A DNA stretch of 64,000 bases, from NCBI GenBank assembly GCA_040217815.1, contig JBEHWI010000004.1, positions 1 through 64,000 on the forward strand. Direction: 5' to 3'. The notes beneath the pieces are model-generated. The model made no database searches. It saw only the letters and a program-made list of their open reading frames with translations, and was not told where the DNA came from. This DNA comes from UBA5314 sp040217815. Its GTDB lineage: Bacteria > Bacillota > Syntrophomonadia > Syntrophomonadales > Syntrophomonadaceae. This document shows positions 33,787-43,083 of the stretch, one piece after another (position 1 is the first letter of the stretch; every line of letters begins with the position of its first letter). Made by a program: the position numbers and the translations under genes.

Positions 33787-33811
33787 AAGCAGGTCCATGA
33801 TGAACCTGCTT
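33787..33811 (-). terminator. Hairpin after ndoA
   Basis: AAGCAGGT (33787-33794) and ACCTGCTT (33804-33811) form an 8-bp stem followed on the minus strand by TAATT. Probably ends the alr-ndoAI-ndoA unit; the T-run is weak. Confidence 0.5.
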
Positions 33812-33853
33812 CGCTTATTGTGTGATCAATTGTTGTCACCTGGTTTTATGTAT

Positions 33854-34201
33854 TTAAACCTCGTGCAGCCCGACGCTGATCGCCAGCGCCTGATTTACCT
33901 TGTTCATGGTCTCTTCACTTAAAACGGCGATGCGCTGTTTTAAACGGGTCTTGTCAATAGTTCTGATCTGTTCCGATAAGATAACAGAGTCCCTTTCCAG
34001 GGAATAGTCATCGGCCTTGATCTCAATATGAGTAGGCAGCTTGGCTTTGTTGATCTGAGAGGTAATAGCAAGAATGATGGTGGTTGGGCTATACTGGTTG
34101 CCCACATCATTCTGCACAACAAGCACCGGGCGTATACCGCCCTGTTCGGATCCGACAACCGGGTTTAATTGAGCAAAGTAAATCTCACCCCGTTTGATCA
34201 T
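33854..34201 (-). CDS. ndoA: mRNA interferase toxin EndoA (MazF family)
   Basis: Start ATG 34201 (115 aa; Bacillus EndoA is 116). IKRGEIYFAQLNPVVGSEQGGIRPVLVV (split), SPTTIILAITSQ, LPTHIEI and VILSEQIRTIDKTRL are the MazF core, with the catalytic Arg and Thr positions. It cleaves mRNA at short sites when free of EndoAI. It sits 35 bases after its antitoxin gene in the conserved alr-ndoAI-ndoA order. Confidence 0.95.
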   Translation of the reverse strand: MIKRGEIYFAQLNPVVGSEQGGIRPVLVVQNDVGNQYSPTTIILAITSQINKAKLPTHIEIKADDYSLERDSVILSEQIRTIDKTRLKQRIAVLSEETMNKVNQALAISVGLHEV

Positions 34202-34236
34202 AAAGGCAATCACTCCAGTATTTTTCTAAGAGTTAC

Positions 34237-34476
34237 CTAGAGTTCTTCCTCCACTCCCATGTCTTCGCCGGCTAAACTGAGGTTTATCTCAGCCATTTCC
34301 AGATAGCCCTTTTTCATCTGCTCTATAACCAATCTTTTTTTACGCTCCCCAAGATAAAACTTAATGGCTTCTCTCACCAGCTCACTCCGATTAATTGATG
34401 CAGCTGCAGTAAAATCATCCACTTCATAGAGCAATGCTTCCGGGACGGTTATAATTATTCTTCGCGAGGCTGGCAA
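34237..34476 (-). CDS. ndoAI: Antitoxin EndoAI (ribbon-helix-helix)
   Basis: 79 aa, UUG start 34476 with GGAGG 9 bases upstream. RRIIITVPEALLYEVDDF is the RHH strand and first helix, NRSELVREAIKFYLGERKK the second; the acidic C-terminus (SLAGEDMGVEEEL) would bind the toxin groove. It neutralises EndoA and represses its own promoter. Confidence 0.92.
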   Translation of the reverse strand: MPASRRIIITVPEALLYEVDDFTAAASINRSELVREAIKFYLGERKKRLVIEQMKKGYLEMAEINLSLAGEDMGVEEEL

Positions 34477-34564
34477 AAGCGAGCACCTCCAAGGTATTTA
34501 GATATCAACCGCATACCCATATTATATGGTTTAACCCTTTAAGCTCGCAAATCCAATAATTACA

Positions 34565-35695
34565 TCAACGCAGTCCCTTGACGTAAATTCGGGGAACCCG
34601 GGAGCTTACGGCACACACGATTTCATAGTTAATGGTGCCGATGATGCCGGCCAGGTCGTCAGCCGTCACCCCGTTTTCAGGCCGACCGAATAAAAAAACC
34701 TCATCTCCTTCTTTAACCCCGGGTATAGCACTTACATCAAATATTACCTGATCCATGCATACGGTTCCAATCAGGGGCGCCCTCTGGCCGTTAATATACG
34801 CCCAGGCCCGGTTGGAAAGAAGCCGACTATAGCCGTCAGCATAGCCTATCGGGACGGTTGCCACTCTGGTATCGCCGGTGCATCGATAAGTCCGCCCATA
34901 GCTGACACTCTGTCCGCAGTGCAGGGTTTTGACGAAGCTTACCCGGCTTTTCAATTGCATGGCCGGTATCAGGTTGAAACCGGGCGGACGGTGCTCTGGA
35001 TCCGGATACAGACCGTATATGGCAATACCTGCCCTTACCATATTAAAACGGGTTTGGGGTATTTCCATCAAGGCAGCACTGTTTGCGCAATGCCTTATAT
35101 CAAAGACCACTCCCTCCCTGGTCAAACTGTCCAGCAATTCTTCAAATACCCTCAGTTGCTCAAAAGTATAGCTTTTGTCAGGCACGTCAGCCAGGGCAAA
35201 GTGGGTAAATATTCCCTCCAAATGCAGCCCTGGAAGCCGGGAAAGTCTGATTATTTCCTGTACGGTTTCCGGATCGGCCTGATAGCCCAGGCGTCCCATG
35301 CCGGTATCAATCTTTATGTGCACGTGGGCGGTAAGCCCTGTTTCAACCGCAGCCCTGGAAAGCGCTTGGGCCAAACCACTTTCAAAGATCGTGGCCCTTA
35401 CCCCTTCGCTGACCACGGTACGGGCAAATTCCTGTGGGATATATCCCAACACCAGAATGGGCGGCTCCATGCCGGCTTCTCTAATCGTCATGGCTTCATC
35501 CAGACTGGCCACTCCCAGAAAGTCTACGCCCTGCTCCTGGCATACCCGGCTTACTTCAACAACACCGTGTCCGTAACCATTCGCTTTTACTACCGCCATA
35601 ACCCTGGCAGGCTTCACTGCTTCTTGAAGTTGTGCGACGTTGTGGCTGATCGCTGTTAAATTTATTTCTGCCCAGGTTGGTCTTCTATTATCCAT
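34565..35695 (-). CDS. alr: Alanine racemase
   Basis: 376 aa. PLP Lys in MAVVKANGYGHG near 33-44, GMGRLGY, the catalytic C-terminal Tyr in SVSYGRTYR, and PIGYADGYSRLLSN, CMDQVIFDVS. It supplies D-alanine for cell wall, and for spores. It overlaps the CBS-protein gene by 8 bases (ATGGATAA), so the CBS protein and Alr are coupled. Upstream of the EndoAI/EndoA pair as in Bacillus. Confidence 0.97.
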   Translation of the reverse strand: MDNRRPTWAEINLTAISHNVAQLQEAVKPARVMAVVKANGYGHGVVEVSRVCQEQGVDFLGVASLDEAMTIREAGMEPPILVLGYIPQEFARTVVSEGVRATIFESGLAQALSRAAVETGLTAHVHIKIDTGMGRLGYQADPETVQEIIRLSRLPGLHLEGIFTHFALADVPDKSYTFEQLRVFEELLDSLTREGVVFDIRHCANSAALMEIPQTRFNMVRAGIAIYGLYPDPEHRPPGFNLIPAMQLKSRVSFVKTLHCGQSVSYGRTYRCTGDTRVATVPIGYADGYSRLLSNRAWAYINGQRAPLIGTVCMDQVIFDVSAIPGVKEGDEVFLFGRPENGVTADDLAGIIGTINYEIVCAVSSRVPRIYVKGLR

Positions 35696-36143
35696 TGGAC
35701 TTTACCAGTGCTTTCAGAATATCGTTGCGGGTGATAATTCCCACCAATTTGCCATGTCTTACCACCGGAACCCGGTTGATCTCTTCACCCTGCATCATTT
35801 CCACAATTTTGCTCACCGGGGTGTCTTCTTCAACCGCCACAACTTTTTTGGACATAGCCTCTTTGACCAGGGTCGCCGTATATTTCTTCAATTGTTCATT
35901 AAAACGTATGGTGTTTTGCAGGTAAATAATACTGTCAAATAGTGTAATGTAAAAGGGCACTTTCAGATCGGCAGCCTTTATTATCAGGTCTTTTTCAGTC
36001 ACAATACCCAGCAAATGCCCCTGCCCGTCAACTACCGGCAGGCCGCTGATTTTGTTGTCAATCAGAATCTTGGCCACATCCTCTATCCGGTCATTGGGGC
36101 CCGCGCTTATAACCTCTCTGGTCATAACATCTTTTGCCAGCAT
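35688..36143 (-). CDS. Two-CBS-domain protein
   Basis: 151 aa, a tandem CBS (Bateman) module: VMTREVISAGPNDRIEDVAKI, ISGLPVVDGQGHLLGIVTEK, then AMSKKVVAVEEDTPVSKIVEMM and INRVPVVRHGKLVGIITRND. It probably senses adenine nucleotides. The insertion YITLFDSIIYLQNTIRFNEQ between the domains is typical of a Clostridial group. No effector domain; partner unknown. Confidence 0.93.
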   Translation of the reverse strand: MLAKDVMTREVISAGPNDRIEDVAKILIDNKISGLPVVDGQGHLLGIVTEKDLIIKAADLKVPFYITLFDSIIYLQNTIRFNEQLKKYTATLVKEAMSKKVVAVEEDTPVSKIVEMMQGEEINRVPVVRHGKLVGIITRNDILKALVKSNG

Positions 36144-36249
36144 GGTATCCCTCTTTTCTTTCCCTGCTTAAAACGCAGGTTCTATAGTGTAATAGATTTA
36201 TTATAACTACCCCAAATTACTTTTAAAAATTACAGTGAACTCTAAAGCA

Positions 36250-37806
36250 TTAAGCTTCTACTTCAAACCGCCTTATCACCTGGGGCAGATAATGGATCAA
36301 ATCAGTCGCCACCAGCCCCCGCTCACCTTTGTCAAGAGCCGCCTGGTCTCCCGCTGCGCCATGCAAGTATACTCCGGCTACGGCCGCTTGCTGGGGGTTT
36401 AAACCCTGGGCAATCAAGGCGGTGATAATACCGGTGAGGACATCCCCGCTTCCGGCGGTGGCCATACCGGGATTACCCGTCATATTAATAAATACCTCCC
36501 CGGTGGGAGTAGCAACCACCGTATGGTGCCCTTTGAGCACCAGGGTCAACCCGTGCTCCTCGGCAAAATCCCGGGCTGTTTCAAGGCGCCGGGATTGGAT
36601 CTCTTCTATTGTTCTGCCGGTAAGACGCCCCATTTCCCCCGGATGGGGTGTCAAAACCAGGGGGACCTGACGGTTTTTTAAGATATCGGTATCGCCCTCC
36701 AGGGCGTTCAAACCGTCGGCGTCAATCACCAGGGGAATGCCGGAATTCTGAAGTATAAAACTGATTATGGTCCTTGCTTCCGAATATCGTGACATACCCG
36801 GCCCTACCGCACCTACCGAGACCGTTCCCAGAAGATTATCGATAGCCGGCAAAGCCTCCGGTGATATCACGCAATCGCCGTTCTGGGCCAGTGGGGCGGC
36901 CATCACTTCCAACAGAGCGCTGTCAACAACCGGCACCAGCGACTCGGGGACCGCTGCCGTTACCAGCCCGGCTCCACAACGCAGGGCAGCCCAAGAACTC
37001 ATCATCACCGCACCGCTCATACCCGGCGAACCACCGATAATCATGGCATGCCCGTAGGTGCCTTTGTGCCCTTCCGGTTCGCGCTTTTTCAAAAGGGATT
37101 TGATCAACTTATCATCTATCAGATTATGTTTCAGACCTGGATTATTTAACAGCGGTAAAGGTATGGAAATATCAGCAACACTTAAGGTTCCCACATAATC
37201 CCGACCCGGTTTCAACAACAATCCGAGTTTGGGCAGGGCCAGAGTTACCGTATGGGTGGCCTGTACCGCAGCACCGTAAACTTTGCCTGTGTCTGCCTCC
37301 ACCCCCGAGGGGATGTCAACCGCAACTACCGGCCGGCGGCTCCAGTTCAAAATGTTTACCACCCGGGATTCAAACTCGTTAACTCCCCCTTTAAGTCCTA
37401 TGCCATAGATTGCGTCAACTACCAGATCGGCGGATAAAATGCTCATCATAAAGCGGTCCAGCCCTGATTCGGCCTGCAAGGGGTATACAGCCGCCTGCAT
37501 TCGTTTAAGTATCTGATAGTTGGTCAGGGCGTCGGGAGTCAGGTTGTTTTCATCCCCCAGCAGGAATGTATCCACCTGGGCTCCGGCATTGATTAAATGA
37601 CGGCTTACAACCATGCCATCCCCGCCGTTGTTTCCTTTTCCAGACAGAACGCTTACTTTCTTTCCCGGACAGCTTCCCAATATATCCTCAATTGCCTCAA
37701 CCGTTCTTAGCCCTGCGTTTTCCATTAAGATTATGCTGGGTATCCCAAAATCCAGGCTGGCCTTTTGATCAATATCCTTCATTTCCTGAACTTTCGCGAT
37801 CTTCAC
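36250..37806 (-). CDS. nnrDE: Bifunctional NAD(P)HX epimerase/dehydratase
   Basis: 518 aa. N-terminal epimerase (NnrE/YjeF_N) with SGKGNNGGDGMVVSRHL near 55-71 and VDAIYGIGLKG; C-terminal ADP-dependent dehydratase (NnrD) with GHAMIIGGSPGMSGA, VLTPHPGEMGRLTG and GNPGMATAGSGDVLTG. It repairs hydrated NAD(P)H. GTG start 37806 three bases after acpS, with AGGAGA. Confidence 0.97.
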   Translation of the reverse strand: MKIAKVQEMKDIDQKASLDFGIPSIILMENAGLRTVEAIEDILGSCPGKKVSVLSGKGNNGGDGMVVSRHLINAGAQVDTFLLGDENNLTPDALTNYQILKRMQAAVYPLQAESGLDRFMMSILSADLVVDAIYGIGLKGGVNEFESRVVNILNWSRRPVVAVDIPSGVEADTGKVYGAAVQATHTVTLALPKLGLLLKPGRDYVGTLSVADISIPLPLLNNPGLKHNLIDDKLIKSLLKKREPEGHKGTYGHAMIIGGSPGMSGAVMMSSWAALRCGAGLVTAAVPESLVPVVDSALLEVMAAPLAQNGDCVISPEALPAIDNLLGTVSVGAVGPGMSRYSEARTIISFILQNSGIPLVIDADGLNALEGDTDILKNRQVPLVLTPHPGEMGRLTGRTIEEIQSRRLETARDFAEEHGLTLVLKGHHTVVATPTGEVFINMTGNPGMATAGSGDVLTGIITALIAQGLNPQQAAVAGVYLHGAAGDQAALDKGERGLVATDLIHYLPQVIRRFEVEA

Positions 37807-37809
37807 GGC

Positions 37810-38181
37810 TCACTCTCCTTCTCGCGCTACGGCCATAGCTACTGCCTGCTGCAGGGAATGACTGAGGCTGAGTCCAATGCTGCTTATCCCGGATTCACAA
37901 TGAAACTCGGCAGCCCGGCCATACAGATGAACCCGGGGTCTGCCATCCGGGTCGTTAAGTACCTCAATATCCTGAAAGCGCACCCCCTGCATAAATCCAC
38001 TATGCAGCTTCTTTACGGCTTCTTTGGCGGCAAAGCGAGCAGCTAGAGAAGGGTACGGGTTGTTGAACCGGTAGCAGTAATCAAGCTCGGCCTGGGTAAA
38101 CACCCGCCCCAAAATCCTGGGAGTACGCTCTACGGTTTGTCTAAAGCGTTCGATTTCAATTATATCTACTCCCGCCAGCAC
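37810..38181 (-). CDS. acpS: Holo-ACP synthase
   Basis: 123 aa. GVDIIEIERF near 4-13 and RFAAKEAVKKL near 48-58 hold the Mg/CoA residues. It loads phosphopantetheine onto Ser36 of the AcpP encoded at 7.2 kb. First of the acpS-nnrDE unit, an arrangement common in Bacillota. The ORF ends in a stop immediately before the nnrDE start. Confidence 0.96.
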   Translation of the reverse strand: MLAGVDIIEIERFRQTVERTPRILGRVFTQAELDYCYRFNNPYPSLAARFAAKEAVKKLHSGFMQGVRFQDIEVLNDPDGRPRVHLYGRAAEFHCESGISSIGLSLSHSLQQAVAMAVAREGE

Positions 38182-38264
38182 CCCATCACCCCTTTCAGAG
38201 CGATATAAAAATCAGGCTTCTTCCATCGTTCACTCTAATTGCTTACAACGACATTTATAAGTTG

Positions 38265-38283
38265 AAGGGGCTTTTGGCCCCTT
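38265..38283 (-). terminator. Hairpin after the cheW-like gene
   Basis: AAGGGGC (38265-38271) and GCCCCTT (38277-38283) form a 7-bp stem, 10 bases past the stop. The tail (CAACTTATAAATG on the minus strand) is not U-rich, so strength is uncertain. Confidence 0.4.
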
Positions 38284-38292
38284 TATGTCTGT

Positions 38293-38775
38293 CTAAATAT
38301 TTTGTTTAGCCAGGCTGGCCAGTTCGGCTCGCTCTTCGGCATTGAATATTTTATCCACATCCAGCATCAGCAACAACCGGTCATTGAGCTTACCAATACC
38401 GACCAGGTATTCTGCGGAAATGTTTTTTATTACAGCCGGTGGAGCTTCAATATGATCTGAGGACAGGCGTAAAACTTCACTCACTTCATCAACCATTATT
38501 CCGACGGTGTTGCCGTTAACGTCTACAACAGCGCTGGTGGTCCCCGCCTCCTGGGCGCTGGAACCTAAATTAAATCTCTTTTTTAGATTTATTATAGGTA
38601 TTATTTTGCCCCGTAAACTCATAATTCCTTCTACAAAATCAGGGGTCTGTGGCAAACGAGTTGGAGCGTTGACCTGAATGATCTCTTGTACCTTGGTTAT
38701 AGGTATGGCATATTCGATGACTCCATCGGCCTGCTGCAACTTAAACACAACCAGCTGTACTTCCTGTTCCACCAA
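38293..38775 (-). CDS. CheW-like coupling protein
   Basis: 160 aa, one CheW domain: VVFKLQ...EYAIPITKVQEIIQV, TRLPQTPDFVEGIMSLRGKI (split), IPIINLKKRF and VGIMVDEVSEVLRL. CheW links receptors to CheA; no cheA, mcp or flagellar gene is in the window. It lies 190 bases downstream of a hybrid kinase. It could serve that kinase or a remote CheA. Confidence 0.92.
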   Translation of the reverse strand: MVEQEVQLVVFKLQQADGVIEYAIPITKVQEIIQVNAPTRLPQTPDFVEGIMSLRGKIIPIINLKKRFNLGSSAQEAGTTSAVVDVNGNTVGIMVDEVSEVLRLSSDHIEAPPAVIKNISAEYLVGIGKLNDRLLLMLDVDKIFNAEERAELASLAKQNI

Positions 38776-38966
38776 TATTCCTCCCTCCAGGCAACACCGT
38801 ATATTACGACGCTCCCGTTTTTAAGCGCGGGTAAATCCTATACCAGAAATTATACCTCTTGATTTACATTTTTCCTTCAGAAAGGTCGAAATTTCTTTTG
38901 ATTGTCAAATTTACCTCATGGAAAACAAATTGTGAGAAGGGCCCTTGGGGATGGTACAGAAGGGGC

Positions 38967-40571
38967 TTAGCACATTTCGTCACAGTTTACCAGGCTTCCC
39001 AGGCACTGTTGCATGATATTGTAAAGCTCATTTCTGGTAAAAGGCTTGCTCAGGTAATAATTGCATCCCACCTGCAGACAGCGTTCAACATCAGTGGTCA
39101 TGGCGTAGGCAGTTAAAGCAACGATCGGTATATAGCTCCAAATTTCATTCTGGCGAATCATCTGCGTGGCTTGAAATCCGTTCATAACTGGCATCTGCAT
39201 ATCCATCAAGATTACATCGGGCCTGAATTTATTTAACATGGCTACACACTTTTCGCCATTATCCACCGAAATCACTTCACAGCCCAGGTCCTCCAGCATG
39301 TACTGAATGAGTTTGCGGTTTATTTTTATATCCTCGGCCAGCAAGACCTGCGGCCGGACACTTCTCTGCCAAATAGGATAGCTCGTTTCATAGGCTCCTG
39401 GTTGTTCAAATACATTTTTGCCCATAGAAGCCTTTTTCAGCAGCAAGACGAAAGAAAACACCGAGCCAACCGGATGGTTGGGTTCACACCATATTTCTCC
39501 GCCCATGATGTTGACAAACTGTTTGCAGATAGCCAGCCCCAAACCATTGCCATGGTCGTTGCGAACCTGATCTATCTGAACGAAAGGTTCAAAAATCCTG
39601 GCCACTGCATCACCGGCTACTCCGATACCTGAATCTGAAACCGAAAAGAGAAGGGCGCACTTGTCATCGCCGTCAATGAACCTGGTGCGATCAAGACTTA
39701 CGCTTACCTTAATAAATCCCTGATCGGTATATTTCAATGCGTTGGTAAGCAGGTTTATCAACACCTGGCGTATTTTTCCCTCGTCACCGATCACCTGGGG
39801 AGGAGCCGCATCATCCCAATCCAGTTCCACCTTGAGCTGTTTACCTTCCATATGCGGCTGAATCATAAGGATCATCTGTTTTACCAGGGTCTTTAAATCA
39901 AAGGGGTTCTCATTCAATTCCACTTTTTGTTCTTCAATTTTGGAAATGTCAAGCAGGTTATTGACCAGCAGCAGGAGCTGCCTGGCACAGTATTCAATAG
40001 TCTCCACACTCTCACGGTGGTTTTCATCGCTGTGTCCACGGGTTAGACGCTCACAATAGCCGAGTATGCCTAATAGAGGAGTGCGAATTTCGTGGCTGAT
40101 CTGGGCTAAAAACTGGCTTTTGGCCCGGTTGGCCTTGCGGTCCGCCTGGCCTGCGTTTACAATATCAGTCACGTCGTTTAAAGACAGCAGGTATAAAAGC
40201 TCATCTTCTTCAAAAAAAATGTTGCTGAGCGATACCTTCAAACTGCAGGTCCGGCCTCCGGGCAGCCTGACCTGTTCGATCAGGCGCGGCTCCCTTTTTC
40301 TGTTTGCAGTCATAGGCCCAAGTGCGGCCAGGGGCACAAAACTCATTAAATGCTGCCCCCGGATATTTTCGCCGGGCTTGGCCAACAATTCCTGGGCTCC
40401 TTGACTCAATTCCCTTATCCGCCACATCTGATCACATACCAAAACCGCCTGCTGCAGCTGCCTTATCAGGTCAAAGCCCAGGCTGGTCGCAATGCTTATA
40501 TTATCAAATTCATCTATATTCACAGCCTGCACCGGCAAAGATTTGTCCCGTAGAGGATTATTGTCTACCAT
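38967..40571 (-). CDS. Hybrid sensor histidine kinase (PAS-HisKA-HATPase-REC)
   Basis: 534 aa, soluble, no membrane helix. PAS-like domain at about 35-140, dimerisation helix with QISHEIRTPLLG (His160), ATP-binding N, G1 and G2 boxes (LINLLTNALKYTD, FSVSDSGIGV, GNGLGLAI) and a C-terminal receiver with phospho-Asp457 (ILMDMQMPVMNG) and Lys509 (LSKPF). It would phosphorylate its own receiver and pass the phosphate to an HPt or another regulator not seen here. Ligand unknown. A 470-base intergenic region upstream contains the second MITE copy. Confidence 0.93.
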   Translation of the reverse strand: MVDNNPLRDKSLPVQAVNIDEFDNISIATSLGFDLIRQLQQAVLVCDQMWRIRELSQGAQELLAKPGENIRGQHLMSFVPLAALGPMTANRKREPRLIEQVRLPGGRTCSLKVSLSNIFFEEDELLYLLSLNDVTDIVNAGQADRKANRAKSQFLAQISHEIRTPLLGILGYCERLTRGHSDENHRESVETIEYCARQLLLLVNNLLDISKIEEQKVELNENPFDLKTLVKQMILMIQPHMEGKQLKVELDWDDAAPPQVIGDEGKIRQVLINLLTNALKYTDQGFIKVSVSLDRTRFIDGDDKCALLFSVSDSGIGVAGDAVARIFEPFVQIDQVRNDHGNGLGLAICKQFVNIMGGEIWCEPNHPVGSVFSFVLLLKKASMGKNVFEQPGAYETSYPIWQRSVRPQVLLAEDIKINRKLIQYMLEDLGCEVISVDNGEKCVAMLNKFRPDVILMDMQMPVMNGFQATQMIRQNEIWSYIPIVALTAYAMTTDVERCLQVGCNYYLSKPFTRNELYNIMQQCLGSLVNCDEMC

Positions 40572-40749
40572 CTTTTAACCACACCGACCTTACTTTTTTT
40601 CCGTGGCAAGCGTAATAAATAAACAACTTCTCATTTTATTCCCAATTCTTATTCTTTGTTACCAAAGACCGAATTCCTGCCGCTTTGCACGAACAACCGG
40701 ATTTAGAACACAAACGGTCGAGATTGGTTACTCAACGGTCATAATTAAG

Positions 40750-40915
40750 CTAGTACACTGTCAACCCTAATACTATATATTAACGTCGGTTAAATTTACG
40801 TATTACTGCGTTGTCGTCAATCGCAATACGTCCAGTATTACTTGTTCCTCCGCCTTGTCCTACGAAAATTTCCCTCGCCGAGTAATACATAGAATTAGGG
40901 TTGACAGTGTACTTG
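40750..40915. mobile_element. MITE-like palindromic element, copy 2 (166 bp)
   Basis: 20-bp perfect terminal repeats: AGTACACTGTCAACCCTAAT (40752-40771) and its complement (40894-40913). The centre, on the minus strand, matches the centre of the 31414 copy over about 47 bases with three differences. The ends differ from copy 1 but share CTAGTA..CTGT.AAC. No coding capacity. The rest of 40572-41039 shows nothing else. Confidence 0.75.
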
Positions 40916-41045
40916 GCGAGTGTTTTGCGCGCATAAGCGTTTATATGGAAAGTATAACCATGGTTTGGTATTATTAACCTAGTATATCAACCCTGATTCA
41001 AATATATTATCATCGTTTAAGTTTAGGCATAGGGAGAAGGTGTTA

Positions 41046-41789
41046 ATGATGCTGCTGGATGTGTTTATTTTAGAGGATGAGAATTACACTCTGCGCTTCC
41101 TTGAAAAGCTGATCTCAGAGCATCCTAACGTGGAATCAGTCCGGGGATTCTCTTCCGGTTCCAGCCTATGCGAAGCCCTTCAAAATCACCAGCCGGACAT
41201 CATATTTCTCGATATAGAGCTCGCACCGAGTGAAGCACTAAATGGAATCGATCTGGCTAAACAGATATATGCGTCCAATCAGGGCATTTTGCTGGTATTC
41301 GTCACCGGCTATGCCAGCTACGCCCTGGAATCTTTCAGAGTTCACCCCTTTGACTACCTTTTAAAGCCAATCAATAAAGAACGGCTTGAAAAAATAATAA
41401 AAGAAGCCGCCCAGCGTATTGAAATGCAACTGAGTGCCACTTTCCCCTATCTGGACCACTGCAAAACGGTTATAAAAACCAGCGACGGGCTCGCCTTTAT
41501 CGACTGGAATGAGGTTTACTTTATCGAAAAGCAAGGCCGCAGGGTTTTAATTCATGGCCAGCATGGAGTATGCAAAGCCAGGTGTCTACTCCATGAACTG
41601 GAGCCTTTTTTACCCGAACAGTTTATCCAGGCCCACAAGTCTTTCATCGTAAACCGGGATAAAATTTATCTCCTTCGCGACGTGGGCAATCAATCGTTTG
41701 AAGTCACCTTCAGCGGTTATGATACGGTGGCCCTTATGAGCCGGGCCAAATTTCGAGAATACCACCGCGACTTTGCTCCGTCATTATAA
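41046..41789 (+). CDS. LytTR response regulator
   Basis: 247 aa from ATG 41046, 9 bases after GGGAG (a GTG at 41040 is less well spaced). Receiver domain at about 4-125 (LEDENYTLRFLEKL, phospho-Asp56 in IIFLDIE, VTGYASYAL, HPFDYLLKP) and a LytTR DNA-binding domain at about 140-245 (NEVYFIEKQGRRVLIH, FIQAHKSFIVNRDKI). It controls genes from direct-repeat sites. No cognate LytS-type kinase is adjacent. It stands upstream of the T-box operon but with separate promoter. Confidence 0.93.
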   Translation: MMLLDVFILEDENYTLRFLEKLISEHPNVESVRGFSSGSSLCEALQNHQPDIIFLDIELAPSEALNGIDLAKQIYASNQGILLVFVTGYASYALESFRVHPFDYLLKPINKERLEKIIKEAAQRIEMQLSATFPYLDHCKTVIKTSDGLAFIDWNEVYFIEKQGRRVLIHGQHGVCKARCLLHELEPFLPEQFIQAHKSFIVNRDKIYLLRDVGNQSFEVTFSGYDTVALMSRAKFREYHRDFAPSL

Positions 41790-41885
41790 CATCTGATAAT
41801 AGTTGATATACCACTTATTTCTGCGGCATTTATTTCTACCGACTTTATCCCCGTATCATCTTTCCCCAATCGGAATATTTGCATA

Positions 41886-41914
41886 TTGTCCCCAACTTAA
41901 AAATACTGTAATAT
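41886..41914 (+). promoter_or_regulatory. Promoter of the T-box operon
   Basis: TTGTCC (41886-41891), 17 bases, TAATAT (41909-41914). It lies about 30 bases before the first T-box structure. Confidence 0.5.
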
Positions 41915-41940
41915 TAGTTTAATTCCTCAATATACAAAAT

Positions 41941-42215
41941 GACGATGACAGGAAATAGTAAGCTGATCCTCGGGCTATAGAGAACCGCTGTTTGGTGTGA
42001 GGCGGTCGAAGAGGCAAGCCGAACTCATCCTGGAGTTGCCGACCGAAATCATTTAGAAAGTAGGCTCGGACGGAACTTCCACCGTTAAAAGGAAGGGGAT
42101 ATCGGATCTTAAGATCCCGCATCCTGATGGAGTGAACGGCACTAGCCGTTAATTTGAGTGGTACCGCGGAGTTAAACCCTTCGTCTCAGAGTTCTGAGCG
42201 AAGGGTTTATTTTTT
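41941..42215 (+). promoter_or_regulatory. T-box riboswitch, specifier read as CUC (Leu)
   Basis: Stem I has the 5' loop-E sequence AGTA (41957-41960), the distal AGAGA (41979-41983) and, on the 3' side, GAA (42021-42023) followed by CTC (42024-42026) and A. The T-box GAGTGGTACCGCGG has its acceptor-pairing UGGU at 42159-42162, matching a tRNA with A73. The terminator is AAACCCTTCG (42174-42183) with its complement (42199-42208) and seven T. Uncharged tRNA(Leu) would thus allow transcription of the oxidoreductase genes. The specifier is my reading; ATC (Ile) just downstream is a weaker alternative, and a Ser codon (TCA) is disfavoured by UGGU. Confidence 0.88.
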
Positions 42216-42236
42216 TATCAAGGATGGAGGAGAAAT

Positions 42237-42779
42237 ATGTTAGAACTACGAATCAACGGGTTTGGCGGGCAGGGCTCCGTTACCCTGGCTCACTTGTTGG
42301 CGCAGGCTGCACTGGAAAACGGTGAGCAGGGCCAGGCCTTGCCTTTCTTCGGGGTGGAACGTCGCGGAGCGCCGGTGCGAGCAGCAGTACGCATGTCCCC
42401 CACCACTATCCACGCGCACAGTCAATGCGAGCTGCCGAATTACGTGGTAGTGATGAGCGAAAAGCTCACCGAAGCGGCGGTCAATGAAGGTATTTCTGAT
42501 TGCGGCACCGTGATCATCAATGCTCCCCACGCCGCAGCCATCGCTAAACACACCACCTGGCAGATTGACGCCGACGCCATAGCTCACGAAGCCGAGTTAT
42601 TTTCGGCCGACGGACCCTTAATCAATATCCCACTGTTTGGAGCAGTGTGCCGGGTGTTAAATATCCCGCAGAATATTATGGAACAAACCATCCTGAACAA
42701 ATGGCCGGGCAATAGCGGCAAGCGCAATCTGGGCGCCGCCGGCAAGGCCTATAACACTGTGAAGCAGGTCAGCGTATAA
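42237..42779 (+). CDS. 2-oxoacid:ferredoxin oxidoreductase gamma subunit
   Basis: 180 aa. RINGFGGQGSVTLAHLLA near 5-22 and FFGVERRGAPVRAAVRM near 37-53 are the PorG/VorC hallmarks; RRGAP is in the standard place. It is the structural subunit of a four-subunit (alpha/beta/gamma/delta) enzyme. First gene after the T-box, with GGATGGAGGAG in front. Confidence 0.92.
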   Translation: MLELRINGFGGQGSVTLAHLLAQAALENGEQGQALPFFGVERRGAPVRAAVRMSPTTIHAHSQCELPNYVVVMSEKLTEAAVNEGISDCGTVIINAPHAAAIAKHTTWQIDADAIAHEAELFSADGPLINIPLFGAVCRVLNIPQNIMEQTILNKWPGNSGKRNLGAAGKAYNTVKQVSV

Positions 42780-42818
42780 CCCGCTCGATATTTGGATTAG
42801 CGAAAGGAATGTAAATAA

Positions 42819-43079
42819 ATGAAATCAGTTACGAAAGCCTACCGGCCCATTTCCTGGCCGATGATGGGAGCCGGCGGTGACACCGGTTCCTGGCGAGTGC
42901 ACCGTCCGGTGGTTGACCCACAGATATGCAACAGATGCCAATTTTGCTGGGTATATTGTCCAGAAGCGGTCATTGACCGCAATGAAATAACGATTGATTA
43001 CCGCTACTGCAAAGGCTGCGGCGTGTGCGCTACAGAATGCCCCACCGGCGCCATCACCATGGTAAAGGAGGAGGATTAG
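42819..43079 (+). CDS. 2-oxoacid:ferredoxin oxidoreductase delta subunit (2[4Fe-4S] ferredoxin)
   Basis: 86 aa. Two clusters: CNRCQFCWVYCP and CKGCGVCATECP. The N-terminal RPVVDPQ context is that of PorD. It takes electrons from the beta subunit to free ferredoxin. 40 bases after gamma and 4 before alpha. Confidence 0.94.
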   Translation: MKSVTKAYRPISWPMMGAGGDTGSWRVHRPVVDPQICNRCQFCWVYCPEAVIDRNEITIDYRYCKGCGVCATECPTGAITMVKEED

Positions 43080-43083
43080 CAGT

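Noticed and set aside
41919..42122. Minus-strand open frame of 67 codons
   Set aside because: It lies wholly in the T-box leader; RNA structure explains the sequence and the translation has no family features.
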